Assembly: GCA_030435675.1 (NCBI GenBank)
Contig: CM059623.1
Span: forward strand, 7,218,012-7,282,011
Length of the DNA: 64,000 nucleotides
Reading direction: 5' to 3'
From: Steinernema hermaphroditum
Taxonomy: Eukaryota; Nematoda; Chromadorea; Rhabditida; Steinernematidae
Part shown: one piece after another, positions 1 to 12,416 of the stretch
Numbering within the stretch: the stretch's first letter is position 1
Layout of the letters: each line of letters begins with the position of its first letter
Translations under genes and position numbers: made by a program
The notes under the pieces: model-generated
Database searches by the model: none
Seen by the model: the letters and a program-made list of their open reading frames with translations, nothing else
What the model was told of the DNA's origin: nothing

Positions 1-2
1 TG

Positions 3-2012
3 CTACTCACGGTCAACTACAATCTGGGACGCGTCAGCGAGATGCTGAGCCTTTTCAATGAGGCCGAGGAGATTTACAAGGCGATTCTTCACGAGAACAG
101 CAACTACACGGACTGCCTCATGCGACTCGGATGTATTGCCCGCGACAAAGGCCATATCTACAACGCCTCGGTGTTCTTCAAAGAAACTATGGGTATTAAC
201 CAAACGAACCCGGACTCCTGGACACTCATCGGCAACTTGCATATGGCGAAGAACGAGTTTGGCCCGGCGCAGAAGAAATTCGAGCAGATCTTGCGTATCT
301 GCAAGGACGACACGTACAGCTTTGTAGCGCTTGGAAACGTGTGGCTTGAGACCTTGTTCTCGGTCAATCGTAACCGCGAAAACGTAAGCTAACGAATTAC
401 ATGGAGGCCTTCTTTAAAAACAATATTTATAGGATAAAAAGAATCGTGATCGAGCTCTGATGTTCTACTCAAAGGCGCTGAAGCTGCAGCCTGGCAACAT
501 CTGGGCGGCCAACGGCATCGCGTGTGTTCTCGCGCAGAAGGGGAACTTCGCCGAGGCACGTGATATTTTCGCCCAGGTCCGGGAGTCAACTACCAACTTC
601 TCCGACGTTTGGCTGAACCTCGCGCACATCTACATGGAAAACGGGCAGTTCGTCAGTGCCATTCAGTTCTACACGAACTGCATGAACAAGTTCGGCAAGC
701 AGAACGACGCTCAGATGCTCATGTACTTGGCTCGAGCATACTTCAAGGCTGATAAGCTGCAGGAGTGCCGCGAGTGTTTGGAAAAGGTGCGAATGGAAAC
801 AGTTATGAATCAGTCACTCATTAATCAATTTTAGGCGCTTTGCGAGGCGCCGGACAATCTTCAGATCACCTTCAATCTGGCTAATGTCCTTCAGAAGCTG
901 TCAATGCAGGTACTTCAAGACTCGAAGTCGAGTCTGGAGGCAGTCTGCGGAGCCGTGGACGACCTGAAAAGCGCCGAGCATATGTTCCTCTTCATAGCGA
1001 ACAACAGGGACGAGAGCCTGACAAACGCCAGATACGTGAGCCGCACTGTTTCTCAATCGGAAGCGGGCGCGTGCAGCGATCTGCTTAAGCAGGCCCCAAC
1101 CTACGTGCAAAGGGCGAAGGCTCAGGACGAAGAGGAACAGCGACAGCGGTTCATCCAAGAAGAGGAACGCCTTGCCCTGCGCCGCCAACAGGAAGAAGAA
1201 ATACGGCTGAAGCAGGAGAGGGAGCGCGAGCAACTCGAAAGCCTCAAGCTGGCTCGACAGCAATTCGTGGAGAAAACGAAGGAATTCCTGAAACTGCCAC
1301 AGGTACGGTCCGACTATTTGGCGTGCCTGACTCGTCTTTTGCAGATCGTCGAGGAGAAGAAGTCACGGGGTGGTGGCGGAGGGCGTCGCCGTCGCGCCGA
1401 CCAAGACGAGTTTGTGAACGACAGCTCGGACATGGGAGACTGGCAAAATGAAGAACGAAGTGAAGAACGACCTAGAAAACAAAAGAGCAAGGTGACTGGC
1501 AGTTCCTCTCAGAACGTTTAACGAGGTTTTCAGGGCGATAAGAAGGCAAGCCGCAGACGCAGAGACAAGGAGCGAGGCGCGGCGGAAGGCAGCGATGAAG
1601 ATGACGAAGGCAACCGAAGAGAGAAGAAATCCAGGAAGAAGGGATCTTCAAAGCGGAAGCCCGAAAAACAGGAACAACAGAAAAACGACGGCAAATGTAA
1701 GTGTCAACACATAATAGGAAGGTGTTCTCGGCCCTTCCAGTTAAAAGTCGCGCGTATCTGTCCTCGGAATCTGATTCTGACGTCGACATTCCTGTCACTC
1801 AGCCGAACTACGATGAATCTGACTCTGATGCACATGAAGAGACGAAACGGAATCTGGCTGAGCTCGCGAAGAGCTACAGCGACGACAACGTCAGCCGAGA
1901 GAATTTGCCAAAACCGAAGAGGGCGCAGCTTTCATCCGATTCGGACGACAATGGCTCCGAGAAGGAGCCGAAGATCAGCTCGGGGTCCGAGCCACTCTCC
2001 GACTCAGACTAA
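3..2012 (+). CDS. ctr-9: RNA polymerase-associated protein CTR9, 3' part of gene
   Basis: The gene runs in from the left edge. The visible exons are 3-383, 433-786, 835-1302, 1345-1491, 1534-1696 and 1741-2012, which join in frame to 594 codons plus stop. The first 280 or so residues are tetratricopeptide repeats. A charged coiled stretch rich in E, Q and R follows, then a glycine-arginine patch (GGGGGRRRR) with the DEFVND motif seen in CTR9 proteins. The tail is acidic and serine-rich (SSESDSDVD). CTR9 is the TPR scaffold of the nuclear Paf1 elongation complex, which supports transcription elongation and histone modification. The 42 bp intron at 1303-1344 is open in frame, so it could be retained; it is called an intron from its GT-AG ends and the homology break. 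The gene converges on CINP with about 210 bp between the stop codons. Confidence 0.93.
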
Positions 2013-2224
2013 GTTTCAGAGTATGTTCTGTAGTCCTCTATTCTTTGTTCCTAATCGAATTCCAGTGTGGTGTGCATTTTGTAAATAGAATTCTTGTAAA
2101 GTGATGTGATGTGTATTTTGGGGAACGTATGCGATGCTCAACGATGAGATGTGCGGAAATGACGGGACGTCTTCCAGACGCGACTCCCACAAATAAGTGG
2201 GGGTAGCGTAACCCACTGATTGTT

Positions 2225-2935
2225 TTATTCCTCAAATTCGCTAGCACAAGCGTATGCTTGAAGTTTCAACGAATGATCAACGAATGCTTCGTGAAGCCAC
2301 GATGCAACTACGGCCATAGAAACCTTGTGATCATCGAAAGCGGCGAGATCACAGAGAGCAGTGCGTTTGGCCGCCAGCTCTTTTTCGTACATTTTCGATA
2401 GCTTCGGGTACACATCGGACGCAGTTTCAACGACGGCGGCAAAGCGATTGGCATCTTCGGGACTCGCTTCCGCTACCACATAGCTTCGGATCGCGGGAAT
2501 TTTTTCCACAGCGGCATTCATCCGGCGAACAATCTTGGGATATCTGGTTTCCATCTCGGCGACCAAATGCTCCGACTGTCGAATTATCGCCTCGTTAAGC
2601 CTGTACCGCTCCAGCTCTGACAGGGAAGACGTTCCCGAGGAACCAGATGACTTGCTCGGCTCGCACAGCATCTGTTCTCCCTCGTCCTTTGCCGTCGCCA
2701 GATCCCCCGCCTGGTGTTTCGCCCCATTTAAGATGGCTCGCGCATTCACAATCTCTTCCAGCAGTACTCGGCACTCCTCGTTCACCCGGTTCCAATTCTC
2801 GGTTTCGTTCCAAAATCCGATGCAGAAGTCGTTAAGTCTGCGTTTCTAGAATCATTATAGTCGTTCCATAACCTGTGTGGGACTTACCGTGCCAACTAAA
2901 CGCGAAGATGCTGGAGATCGCCCGACGGCGCTCAT
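2225..2935 (-). CDS. CINP: CDK2-interacting protein (CINP)
   Basis: Two exons (2888-2935 and 2225-2845) on the minus strand encode about 222 residues; vertebrate CINP has about 212. The C-terminal half holds the family signature MYEKELAAKRT followed by a WLHEAFVDHSLKLQ segment, matching the MYRKELLLKRT and WLHQPYV regions of CINP. The rest is predicted helical with no enzymatic motif. In other animals CINP binds CDK2 and Cdc7 complexes, ATRIP and the 55LCC ATPase complex, linking replication with checkpoint signalling and ribosome maturation. The start at 2933-2935 gives an N-terminus (SAVGRSPASSR) resembling other CINPs. A TTTTCAG acceptor lies about 20 bp upstream. The gene is divergent from ZNRD2, sharing about 190 bp of promoter. 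Confidence 0.82.
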
Positions 2936-3126
2936 TTGGACACAATCCAGAGCACTGAAAAGAGTGGCTTAGAAGAGGCAAAGCGTTGGACTCTCCTCTA
3001 AGAAGATCCTTTGAAAAGAATAAGGAGGACCGTGGGACATGTCCCAGCGGTCTTCAAACGATCGTTCTTCCCTTGAATCGGGATGTCATTGAATTGGCAA
3101 GGCTCTCTGCCCTGGAGAGTTAGCGG

Positions 3127-3940
3127 ATGGTTCATCGACGTTTCGCGGCACCAGCAGAATCGGAAGCACCGAAAGTCACGGAGCACATCGTTGCCACTTC
3201 TGCAGAAGACTGGGGAAGTAAGGAAGTTGTTGAAGTTTGGAAGCCGGTTGCGATCGAAACCAGAAGCCACACGAAGACGATGAACGGCGCCAAACTCGTG
3301 GACCAGGTACGCGCCACTCTTTTCGATGTTTCTGATTAACGTGCTTTCAGAGTGAAGTGAGGGAGTTCCAGAACCGCGTGAGTGAAGAAGTATCCAAACG
3401 TATGGGAGAATTGCTCTTGAAGGGATACACGATGCTCGATCAATACTGCGACAGATGTCGGGTTAGCCGTCGACAGCTTTCTGATTTACACACTCGGTGA
3501 TTTCAGGGTATATTGATGGAAAGCAGATCGAACGAACTCATTTGCCTGCAGTGCACCGTTGTTCAGGAAATGTGTCCTCCGAAACCGGAGCCCTTGAGTA
3601 AGTCACAGTGTTGGTTCGTGGTGCTAAAAGGTATTGTTTAGCTGACATGGACAACATCAGTGACCACGAACCATCGCCCAAACGCTCAGCAGTGAGAAAC
3701 ACCCTACCGGATCACAGTAGCATTATTGTAAAGGAGGAACCCCTCAGCAACATGGAAATTACTGATGACGTCCACTTGCGTCTCGACGAATATGCTGTTC
3801 AAGTAGTTGCTAGGAAGCTGAAATGGGCTTGCGAAATTTTGGACGCTTCTAAGGACCCTGCTGAAGTAGCCGCTCTCATCGCCGTTGTCTCCAGTGCCAC
3901 CAAGTTCCTCAAGGAGAACAAGCAATACATCTCGCCTTAA
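3127..3940 (+). CDS. ZNRD2: ZNRD2/SSSCA1-like zinc-ribbon protein
   Basis: Four exons (3127-3306, 3351-3461, 3507-3597, 3642-3940) join to 226 codons. The centre carries the family core: a helix RVSEEVSKRMGELLLKGY, then TMLDQYCDRC and a second pair, CLQC, making a four-cysteine zinc ribbon. The C-terminal helix (QVVARKLKWACEIL) matches the end of human ZNRD2 (SSSCA1, autoantigen p27). The human protein associates with the mitotic apparatus and with tankyrase; its biochemical activity is unsettled. Start choice is uncertain: 3127 gives a poorly conserved N-terminal stretch, and an internal ATG at 3280 gives MNGAKLVDQ, closer to the human MALNGAEVDD. Confidence 0.85.
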
Positions 3941-4064
3941 TTTGCTTTTTTTATTGTTTTCTTGTTAAAGTTTGAAAGTTTAATGAACTTCCGCTTTGTA
4001 CGCGTGTGCGTAGCGCAGCTCTTATTTGAAGGGGTAGTTCTCCAACAACGACGGTCTTTTTTGG

Positions 4065-5246
4065 ATGTTACGCGCACTTTCGTGCGCTGTGGCTTCGATC
4101 CGCACCAAAGTCGACCTCCTGTCACTTTCAAGGAGCCTCCCGTTGACAGAGAAGGGGAAGTTCGACTCTGCCTTCCGAAGAGCCCGGAACGCCGGGATTA
4201 GTGTCGAACTCTACAAGAGGTAAGTCGAACTCCGCGACTCTGCACATTACCACCTTAGACGTCGCCAGTGCAAAGTACCCGAAGTCGGCGGCGAAGTGCT
4301 GTACGGAACGCATCCAGTGCTCGAAACGCTGAAGAGCGGAAGACGGACGGTGAGCTGTGTGTACAGCCGGGATCCGGTCCTAATGAACCCCGTGATTCGA
4401 GAGCTCTGCGCACAGAACAACATTCCTGTCCGTCAGGTGGGCGCGCGTATCCTTGACAACCTCAGCGAGTACCAACTGCACAACGTACGATTTCTGTAGA
4501 GTCATTTGCCAATCTCGAGCCTTCAGGGAGTCTGTGCGGATGTATCGCCTCTCGAAATCGAAAGGTTCTCTCTGGACGCAGTTCCGAAGCGAGGAGCAGT
4601 GGCATTCCTATTCCTCGATGGCGTTCTGGTAAGTTTCTGCTTCTTGTTCCTTGACAATGCGAGGTTGTTAGGATTCAGGCAACGTTGGAGCGATAGTCCG
4701 ATCTACAGCTTTCTTCGGTGGCAGGTGGGTACTCTGTGGCGCCATGACTGTATCTTCTGACTTCAGCGGCGTCATTTGGACGAGCAGAGGTCCACAGCGG
4801 CTGACTCCTTCGATGAGCAAAGCGAGCTCCGGAGCCCTGGAGCACTTTCCAGTATTCTCGGTGGAGTCTTTTGGAGAGTTGCACCGGATACTGAAGCCAC
4901 TCTGCTTCTCCTTCGTGGGAACCATCGACGAGGAGTCCGCCATGCGCAAAGGAGGACTCACCACCACATCCCTCTCCGAAGCAGAGGTCTCCCCGAAGTC
5001 CGTCTTCATCATGGGTAGGAGAGTCGCCAGCCGCAGTGGAACGCTTGTTTCAGGAGACGAACAAAAGGGCGTGTCCCAGGAAACACTCGAACTGTGCGAC
5101 CTGCACGTCTCGATTTCACGGAGCTCGTCGTCGGCGGTGGCTTCTCTCAACGTGTCCGTGGCCTCAGGTACGCCTTCTGTCTTGACGGGTATCGTAACTT
5201 AACTCTTTCAGGTTTGTTGCTACACCATTGGGCATCTCGTCAATAG
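4065..5246 (+). CDS. MRM1: Mitochondrial rRNA 2'-O-ribose methyltransferase, SpoU/TrmH family
   Basis: Seven exons (4065-4219, 4259-4484, 4527-4628, 4672-4724, 4767-5014, 5054-5167, 5212-5246) give 310 residues. The basic, hydroxylated N-terminus starting MLRALSCAVASIRTK looks like a mitochondrial presequence. LYGTHPVLETL opens the L30e-like substrate domain. The knotted SpoU methyltransferase domain follows with its three motifs: DGVLDSGNVGAIVRSTAFF, then IMGDEQKGVS, and SSSSAVASLNVSVASG near the C-terminus. The family transfers methyl from SAM to a ribose 2'-OH of large mitochondrial rRNA; MRM1 targets the peptidyl-transferase loop. The asparagine of LNVSVA that binds cofactor is present. 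A polyadenylation-like AATAAA lies just past the stop. Confidence 0.9.
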
Positions 5247-5644
5247 TACAATAAATATGCTTCATTCTGTCTTTACACTGTTGCTCCTCTCTCGAACCGA
5301 TACAGTACGGTACACAGAGTCATCGTCATCTCCGGACGGCATGACAAGGGCTTCTCGTTCAGGTTGACAAACTCCAAACGGAATCGGACTCATTCGGAGG
5401 AAGCAGCCAATGATATCGATGAATGTGTTGTCGCCCGAGCCACAACTTAGCTAAAACCCCGTTACGGTATACCTTACTTCACCTGTTCAACGAGAATAAG
5501 CTAGCATAAACTAGTTTTACTCCTTTACATTACATATTTAAATTACATAACTGTGGCAATCTAGTTGGGATGGAAAGCCACACACGAACAACAGAGACTA
5601 ATAATTTAGAGCGAAACAACCTCGAAGTATTATTGTCAATTAAG
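5247..5644. other. Convergent intergenic region, MRM1 and chc-1 3' ends
   Basis: About 400 bp between two stop codons on opposite strands. An AATAAA near 5251 fits MRM1 3' processing. The rest probably includes the chc-1 3' UTR. No conserved ORF or RNA structure was recognised. Confidence 0.6.
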
Positions 5645-8600
5645 TTAGAAGAACCCTCCGCCATAGGGATTTTGAGTCGTCAGAGGCGGAGCCATGGGAT
5701 TCGGAGGGGCCATCTGGTGAGCGCCGTAAGTAAGCATAAGAGGAGTTTCGCCTAAATTAAGCTCACAGTCACCGAAACGCAAGAATATACAACTTACCCA
5801 TACCGCCGTTCTGCTGCTGGTCGTTCTTTTCCTGTTTTCTCTCGGCTTCGGCCTTTTCCAAACTTTCGATCTAAAACAGCGAATTGCTGATGAGGAATAT
5901 GTTACTTTACATACTCTATTCTGATATTCGCGGAGAACTTGGAACATGTAAGGCATTGCGTAATCCATGATCTTGTGCTTCCATGCCAACTCCAAGATGA
6001 CGTCAGGATGAACGAGATCGTAGCAAGTGTACAACGCAGCTGAGAAACAGTCATACAATTTGCTCTCCAGGAAGTATGTCAGGAGCTCCTCAGCAATGGC
6101 TGGGTCGCGACTCTCAGCGGCAAATTCCATGGCGTCCTTGTACAGCTTATCCTTCTTGCACAATTCAACAGACTGCTTCCATCTATTATTTCCCTTGAAC
6201 AAGTACGCGGAGATTCGTCTGAATTCTACGAGTTCGTGGTTTTCCAGCTTTGCTGCGAGCACAATGTTGTCGAAGTTGTCATAAGCATTTATGCTTGTTC
6301 TCAGAGCTTCATAATCTTCTTCATCGATGAACAACTGGTTCAAACTTTCGTTAACCGACTTATTGTTTAGATTCTGAACCTGGCGAAGATAAGGTTTCAC
6401 AAGAGGAAGTTGGTTCGCTAAAAACAAACACATATAAGACGAGAATTTGAAAAAAGAAATACCTCTTGTAAAGAACGCCACAGTGCGAGAGTGGTCAAGA
6501 CGAGGAGACAACACAACGAGCAGATCGTTGAGTAGCATTGGCTTGAAATCGAGGTAGAACTGCATAGCCTTGTAATAGAGCTCAACATTGGCGACCTTTG
6601 CAATCACGTCCTTGAAGTGCTGCTCACGCCAGGATTCAGTTGGGTGGCTCATCATCGTGTTGGCAGCATTGTCATATTCTTCGTACTTGTCATAGAGGAA
6701 CACCAATTCCGAATATAGATGCGCCTTCTCGGCAGCTCGGAGAACCTTGGGAATATTCACACGAGACCAGAAAAGCTCCAAGTGCTCCCGCATCTTCTCT
6801 GGCTTGAACTTGCTGTACAGGATCGCCAACTCAGTAAACATTCCCATGTGAGCACGCTCAAGACCAAGAGCTCCCTCCAGCAGAGCGATCAGCTCTTTGA
6901 AGTATCCTCTATCTTGGTAGTAATTGATGAGTTCCTCTAATTCATCGGCGTGAACGACAATATACAAGCCGCACAGCTGGGCCAGACGGAATTCTTCCTT
7001 GTCGACACATGCAAAGCAAACCTAAAGCGGTAGAAAGAAATTAAAACGAAAACTGATGTTTCGTACCTGCTTCCAAGTTTTGGTACTATTGGCTTTCCTG
7101 GCTGCATCTACGGCGTTTTGATATTCGCCAAGTCTCACCAAAGTAACGGATAGCTTGGCAAAGTTGCTCACACTGTTGTAGAGGCTTTTGGCAGCTTCAT
7201 ACATTCCCATATCGAAGCAGCGATCACCAACTTGGATTATCTGAGCATGATTGGGTCCAGCAATAAACTCATCCAGGTCGGTAAGACGGTTCGTTTTCGC
7301 GTAGGCAAATGCTAATTCTGTTTCAATAAACGAATCCCTGGACTTCTTCCGGGCCATCTGAAGGTAGCGAACAAGATCTTCCCAACTCTCTGCAAATATA
7401 GTGTTGTTGAAGAAATACTGGAATCGCGGAAGTTACCTGTCTCGGTACACTTTGAAACGACGTCAAGGTAGGAACCGGGATCATCAGCGCGGATGAAGGA
7501 ATCAACGGCTTCCTTGACTAAACTGTCTTTAAGCTGGGCCTTAGCGAGCAGCGCCCAAACAGCTGGCTCGTTGCATTTTTCGGCAAATTCGTAGGCCCTG
7601 TCGAGGTTGCTAACATTGTCGATGAGAACCTACAGATAACAAAATCAGGATCCCGAAAAAAAAAACACATCATACCTGGACGGCCGATGTATTCACTTCA
7701 AACTTTTTAAAGATGGCAAAAGCCTCTTCGTACAGATTCGATCCAATAGCGATGTTGGCAATGTCAGGAGCATCATAGTTATCCAGCTTTTGAATGTACT
7801 CCATAACGCGAGAAGTATCAGCCTTGATGGCGGTCAAAATAAGCAGGTTTTGAAGATTGCGGTGTTCACTGAATGCCGAGTTATCAAGCACTATCTTCTC
7901 CAGCAGTTCGATAAGTTCATTTGGCAAGTCAGCAGCCATGAAGGCCTTGACCGTTGCGCTAATGTCTTCAGGATCTTGAGTTTCCGAAAGAGCGGTCTGG
8001 ACGACTTGGTCGATAAGCTGTCTACGGTATGGGTTGCTTTCGGTGAGCACCTGACTCCACAGATTGTTGTCGCGTCTACGAACCAAATATCGCGCCAAGT
8101 TTTTGAACAACGAATTCTCGTTACACACCTAAAGAGCGGTCACACTAAAGACAGAAATGCACGGGTAATATACGTTAATCAGTTCCTGGTCACATCCTCC
8201 ACGTTCGTAAGCCAGATAGGCAAAATGAGGATCGCGCTTCTCACAGTACTTTCCAACAACCAGAGGATCATAGTACGCGTTCTCTCTCAAAAAACGGTCG
8301 GGATTGTTGTTAGAATCAATGTAGATCTTGGCAATGGCATTGTGCGTAGCTGGATCAGTGTTTCCTTCCTGAATTCGTGTTTCCAACCAAGGTGCAAGAA
8401 TCTTGAGTCTAAATACGCACAGTGAAAGACGCAGCACTAACGTGAAATGTTGCTACCGGTTGCGGTTTTCAACTTCAGTCACCAATTCATCGATGTCAAA
8501 CTTTCCTCTTGTGTTAACGATCAGCTGCTTAATAGCGTCCTCGTTGCAATCCACATCCAGCAACGCGCCGACCACAATTGGGAGTCGCGAAGGATTCACT

Positions 8601-11600
8601 TTATGAACAAAAACTTCGATGTACTTCTGCAGACTGTTCTGATACAAGTAGAGCACAAGATCGTGCACCATTTCGTGTCGATCGCAAACGATGATTAAGG
8701 GAAGCTAAAACCATTTATAATCAGTAGGCCAAAAATTATGGAAACCACTTACTTGATCCGAAAGTTTTGCCTCCTTAAGATAATTCTTCACACGTTCCGC
8801 ATCATAGCAGTTCGAATCTCTGCAAATACGCTCCACCTCCTTAACTTGACCAGTTCTACAGGCAGCCTGGAACCGAAGAAGGTAATCGTGTTAGGTGAGG
8901 GACATTACCTGGATGAATTTGAAATGCACTTCTGGATCTTGACTAAAGTTCACGATTGACCCGAGGAAGTAATACAAGCCCTCGAAATTCTTGAAAGATT
9001 CGAAGAGGTCAATCAGGGCTGGCGCTGTCAATTGCTCGTGGTATTTTGAAGCGATCTGGATAACAACTTGCAAGTTTTGGCGCATGTTCGCATGCAGCAT
9101 GGCTCTTAAACACTCCAGAGAGTCATCGACGGAAAGAGTTCCGAAGTAATTCACCAGCCACTAAATCAAAACATAAGGCATTGTAGTAGATCTCCATAGC
9201 CAATATTTACCTCGGTGTTCAACAGGTTGGTGTGAATAACAGCTTTCTTGATGTCGTAAAGGTCCGTGAAGTGTTCGAGGGCGCGTTGCAAAAGTCCGGC
9301 TTTCTCGCACAGCTGACCGATAACAGCGCGATCATAATGATGGAACATTTGATTTCCGAGAATGGCGTCTGCTACTTGAGGAGCATGAATTAAATTCATT
9401 TCAAGAAGACGCGTTTGGAGATGGCCTTCAGATTCACGATCTCCACGCAGAGCCTCAAGAAGGAATGAAGTGCACTGCTTAATGGCTTGAACTTCGACAA
9501 AACAGTCAACAATCTGGAAAAAGGGCGAATTACTGTTCCTGATACGGGGCAAACTCAACACCTGGTTCAAATCGGCTAATGGTTCATCGCCTCCTTCAGT
9601 TGTGAGCATCTTGGCAAAATCGGATGCCTTGTCAGGGGAGGTTCGAAGAACTTGTCGAAGTTGGAATAAATAATCGGGTTCAAAACCAACTTTCTTTGCG
9701 TACAGGATGATCTTATCGAACTGTCCGGTCTCGGCAAAGCATTGTACCACCTATAAGACACACCGTTTTAAGAACGGTTCGAAATTCGAAAATATTCTAG
9801 AAAAAAAAACAGAAGTGTTAAAATATAATTTACCTTGTGAGGAACGTTGCCGCGCAGATAAACACTCAAGGCAATGTTAGGGTCGTGAGGGCGGACTAGG
9901 TCTCCAAGTTCTTCGCTACATTCGAGCTTGTTCTCTTGAAGCCATTTTTCCAATAGTTGCTTGCGGCCCTGCTGGAGGACTGGACGACACAACTCAAGTG
10001 TTTCAAACTTATTCAACTGTCCCTGATCGAGCAGCATCCCGAAATATTGTAGCAATGGAGTCGCTCCACCTCCAGGGGGGGCAGGGCATTGCTGGAACTG
10101 CTGGATAGTCTGCGGTGTCCTAAGGATGCCCTGTAACAGAGATTATAACGTCGAAAAAGACATAAAGATGTTTTAAACCTTCGGGGCTGTCGCGGCAACT
10201 TTAGCGGCTTCTTGGTAGTTACCATTGCCAAAAAGCAAATTGAATTTGCGAACAAACAGTTCTTCCGCGCCAGGCAAATCGCAACGCACAGCCAGTCTCA
10301 GAGCAAGGTCCGGATTTTGAAGATTCTGTGTGACGTAAGGAATCATAGTTTGCTCGTTAATGCTGACAGAGAGGACCTAAACAAGGAATGAGCAAACTCC
10401 GTCAATGATTGCTCCCTCTACCTGTCCTTTTCTATTCACTCCCATAATTCCTCCTGTAAGAGTGTACTCTGTCGTAATAAACACGGTGTCACTTGATATC
10501 CTGTTCATAAAGATGCACGTCCCGGTTTCGATGTCGTAAAGGTGTACGTAGCCGTACTTCGTTACAAGGTACACCAAACCGTGCTTAGCGGACGCCTGGA
10601 AGCACAATTGTAAACGAAAGTAGAGAACGCATGGCAGAAATTAAACAGTATCAGTTTCCAGCAATGCAGATATAAACAAAAATCTGAACCGATCACTGTG
10701 GCCGAGGCCATTTATGTCCTACCTGCATGGCGACAGGAAAATCAGACTGCGCTTCACTGGGGAAATACACGTCGACCTGCTTCTTCTGAAACGCGTTGTT
10801 TCCGGTGGCGGGGGTACCCACTTCAATTATATGTAACTGAAATGCATGTTCACATTGATATCCCAGCACGAAACACAAATAATAACCTTGCCTCCAGTCT
10901 GATTTCGAACAGCGAAACAAAAAAGATTGCTCGGCTGAGGATTGTTATCAACCTTCACCTTCACAAAACACGCTGCATGGCCTTCGATCGGCTGCGATAC
11001 TTTCCTGTCTGTGCTGTACAGCTGCATTTGTCCAACAACCCGATTGTCCTAAACCACGAGACATGAACAGATGGTTTCTTTCGGCTACTAGTCACCTTCG
11101 GGCCGATTCCGATGAGGAGCAGAAATTTTCCATCAGCATCCATCCTGTAGTTGATAATTTGGGAACTCATCATGGTCTGGTGGCGTTCGAAAACTTTTAC
11201 CGGAGGTGAATCTCCTGAAATATCGTACTTGCGAATCATCAAAATCTCCAATCAAACCTTCAAGTGACCAGTGATACACTCCACTTTCGGTGGACATGCC
11301 GATCAACTTGTTGTTCATCCATTTCCAGAAGCCGATGTCTTCAGTGCTGTTGTGGGACTTCAATTTTTGCTTTGATTCCAAATCAAAGATCTGTAGCGTG
11401 CGAGCAGCTGAAAGAGACAAATGAATCTGATTTTTTGTGATCTCCCAAACCCCTTACATTTGAGCGCCAAAATCTTTCGATCGGGATTCATAATGACTGA
11501 ATCTGCTGTAATGGGGCGTCGGTTGGGGTTTGTTGGGTCAGCCATGTCAATTATGACAACTTGGCTACTGTCGCCAACCTTCTCTCGCACAACGATGAAC

Positions 11601-11743
11601 TTATCCGACTCCATTGTGAGCGTGGCAAAGCCGATATTGTTGAGGCTGACCCCCACATTTTGAAGCTGAAAATGTCGATAAATACGTTATTGGGGGGAAA
11701 ATGCACTTACGGACAAATGCTCCTCAAATTTGATGGGAATCAT
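5645..11743 (-). CDS. chc-1: Clathrin heavy chain, complete
   Basis: A complete clathrin heavy chain gene on the minus strand, spread over about 20 short exons. It starts at 11,741-11,743 with [10 protein letters not shown] and ends at 5645 with NPYGGGFF. The order matches the family throughout: the N-terminal propeller (for example [15 protein letters not shown] near 11.4 kb), the linker ([20 protein letters not shown] near 10.0 kb), the leg repeats ([18 protein letters not shown] near 9.4 kb; [20 protein letters not shown] near 7.75 kb) and the hub ([20 protein letters not shown] near 6.2 kb), followed by a short Pro/Gly-rich tail. Clathrin trimers coat vesicles in endocytosis and trans-Golgi sorting. 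A TTTCAG acceptor lies six bases upstream of the ATG. No disabling change was seen. Exon borders were checked at the 5' and 3' ends only. Confidence 0.96.
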
Positions 11744-12416
11744 TGATCTCTGAAATTAAATCCCAGCTTAATTAATCACTAACGAAAACAAAAATGTGAT
11801 AGGGTTGCACACCGACGGTGAAGCTGCAGGGTTCAACCAAAGTACAGCATTAGGGTCGGTCAGCGAGCGCGTTACACGTAGGTGGTGCGACGCGATGGAC
11901 AGCGGAGAAGTGATGACAAAGAGAGCCGCGGCATCGATTGAGCGTTGCGCGAGAGGCGACGGGCGCGGAAGAGGACAGATCTCGCCGATGGGCGGCTGGC
12001 CGTCGCGCTGGCGAATGGGAGACGCGGCAGACGCGAATTCGCCACTCCCGCGACGAAATCATTTCAAACAACACTCCATGAGCGGCGTTCGCTCCGGGGA
12101 GCGGGCTTTCGGAGCGGCTTCTAGGTGCACAGAAACACGAAAGACTTGTGCTCGTCGCCTAGAGGCACAAGTGTGAACAGCATGACAGAAGTTTCGAAAG
12201 ACTGTCACACTGAATGTCACCGTAGCGGAGACGCGGTGACCCACATAGCCGTTCCATAGATGACTCATCACTGGCAAGATCGATTTCCGGAGTTTTGTGT
12301 TATTTGTCCGCGGAGTAAGAACGTCGTGATATTGTGATTTATACAACAAGTGGGTAAATAACTGTTCAGAGATCAGGGCTACTGTAGTCCAACGTTGCTT
12401 TGAGCACAAAACAGAG
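11744..12416. other. Intergenic region upstream of chc-1
   Basis: About 670 bp between the chc-1 start and the stop of the TYW1-like gene. It should hold the chc-1 promoter and 5' UTR. The central part is GC-rich with several GCG-containing words. ORFs here have no recognisable protein. Confidence 0.5.
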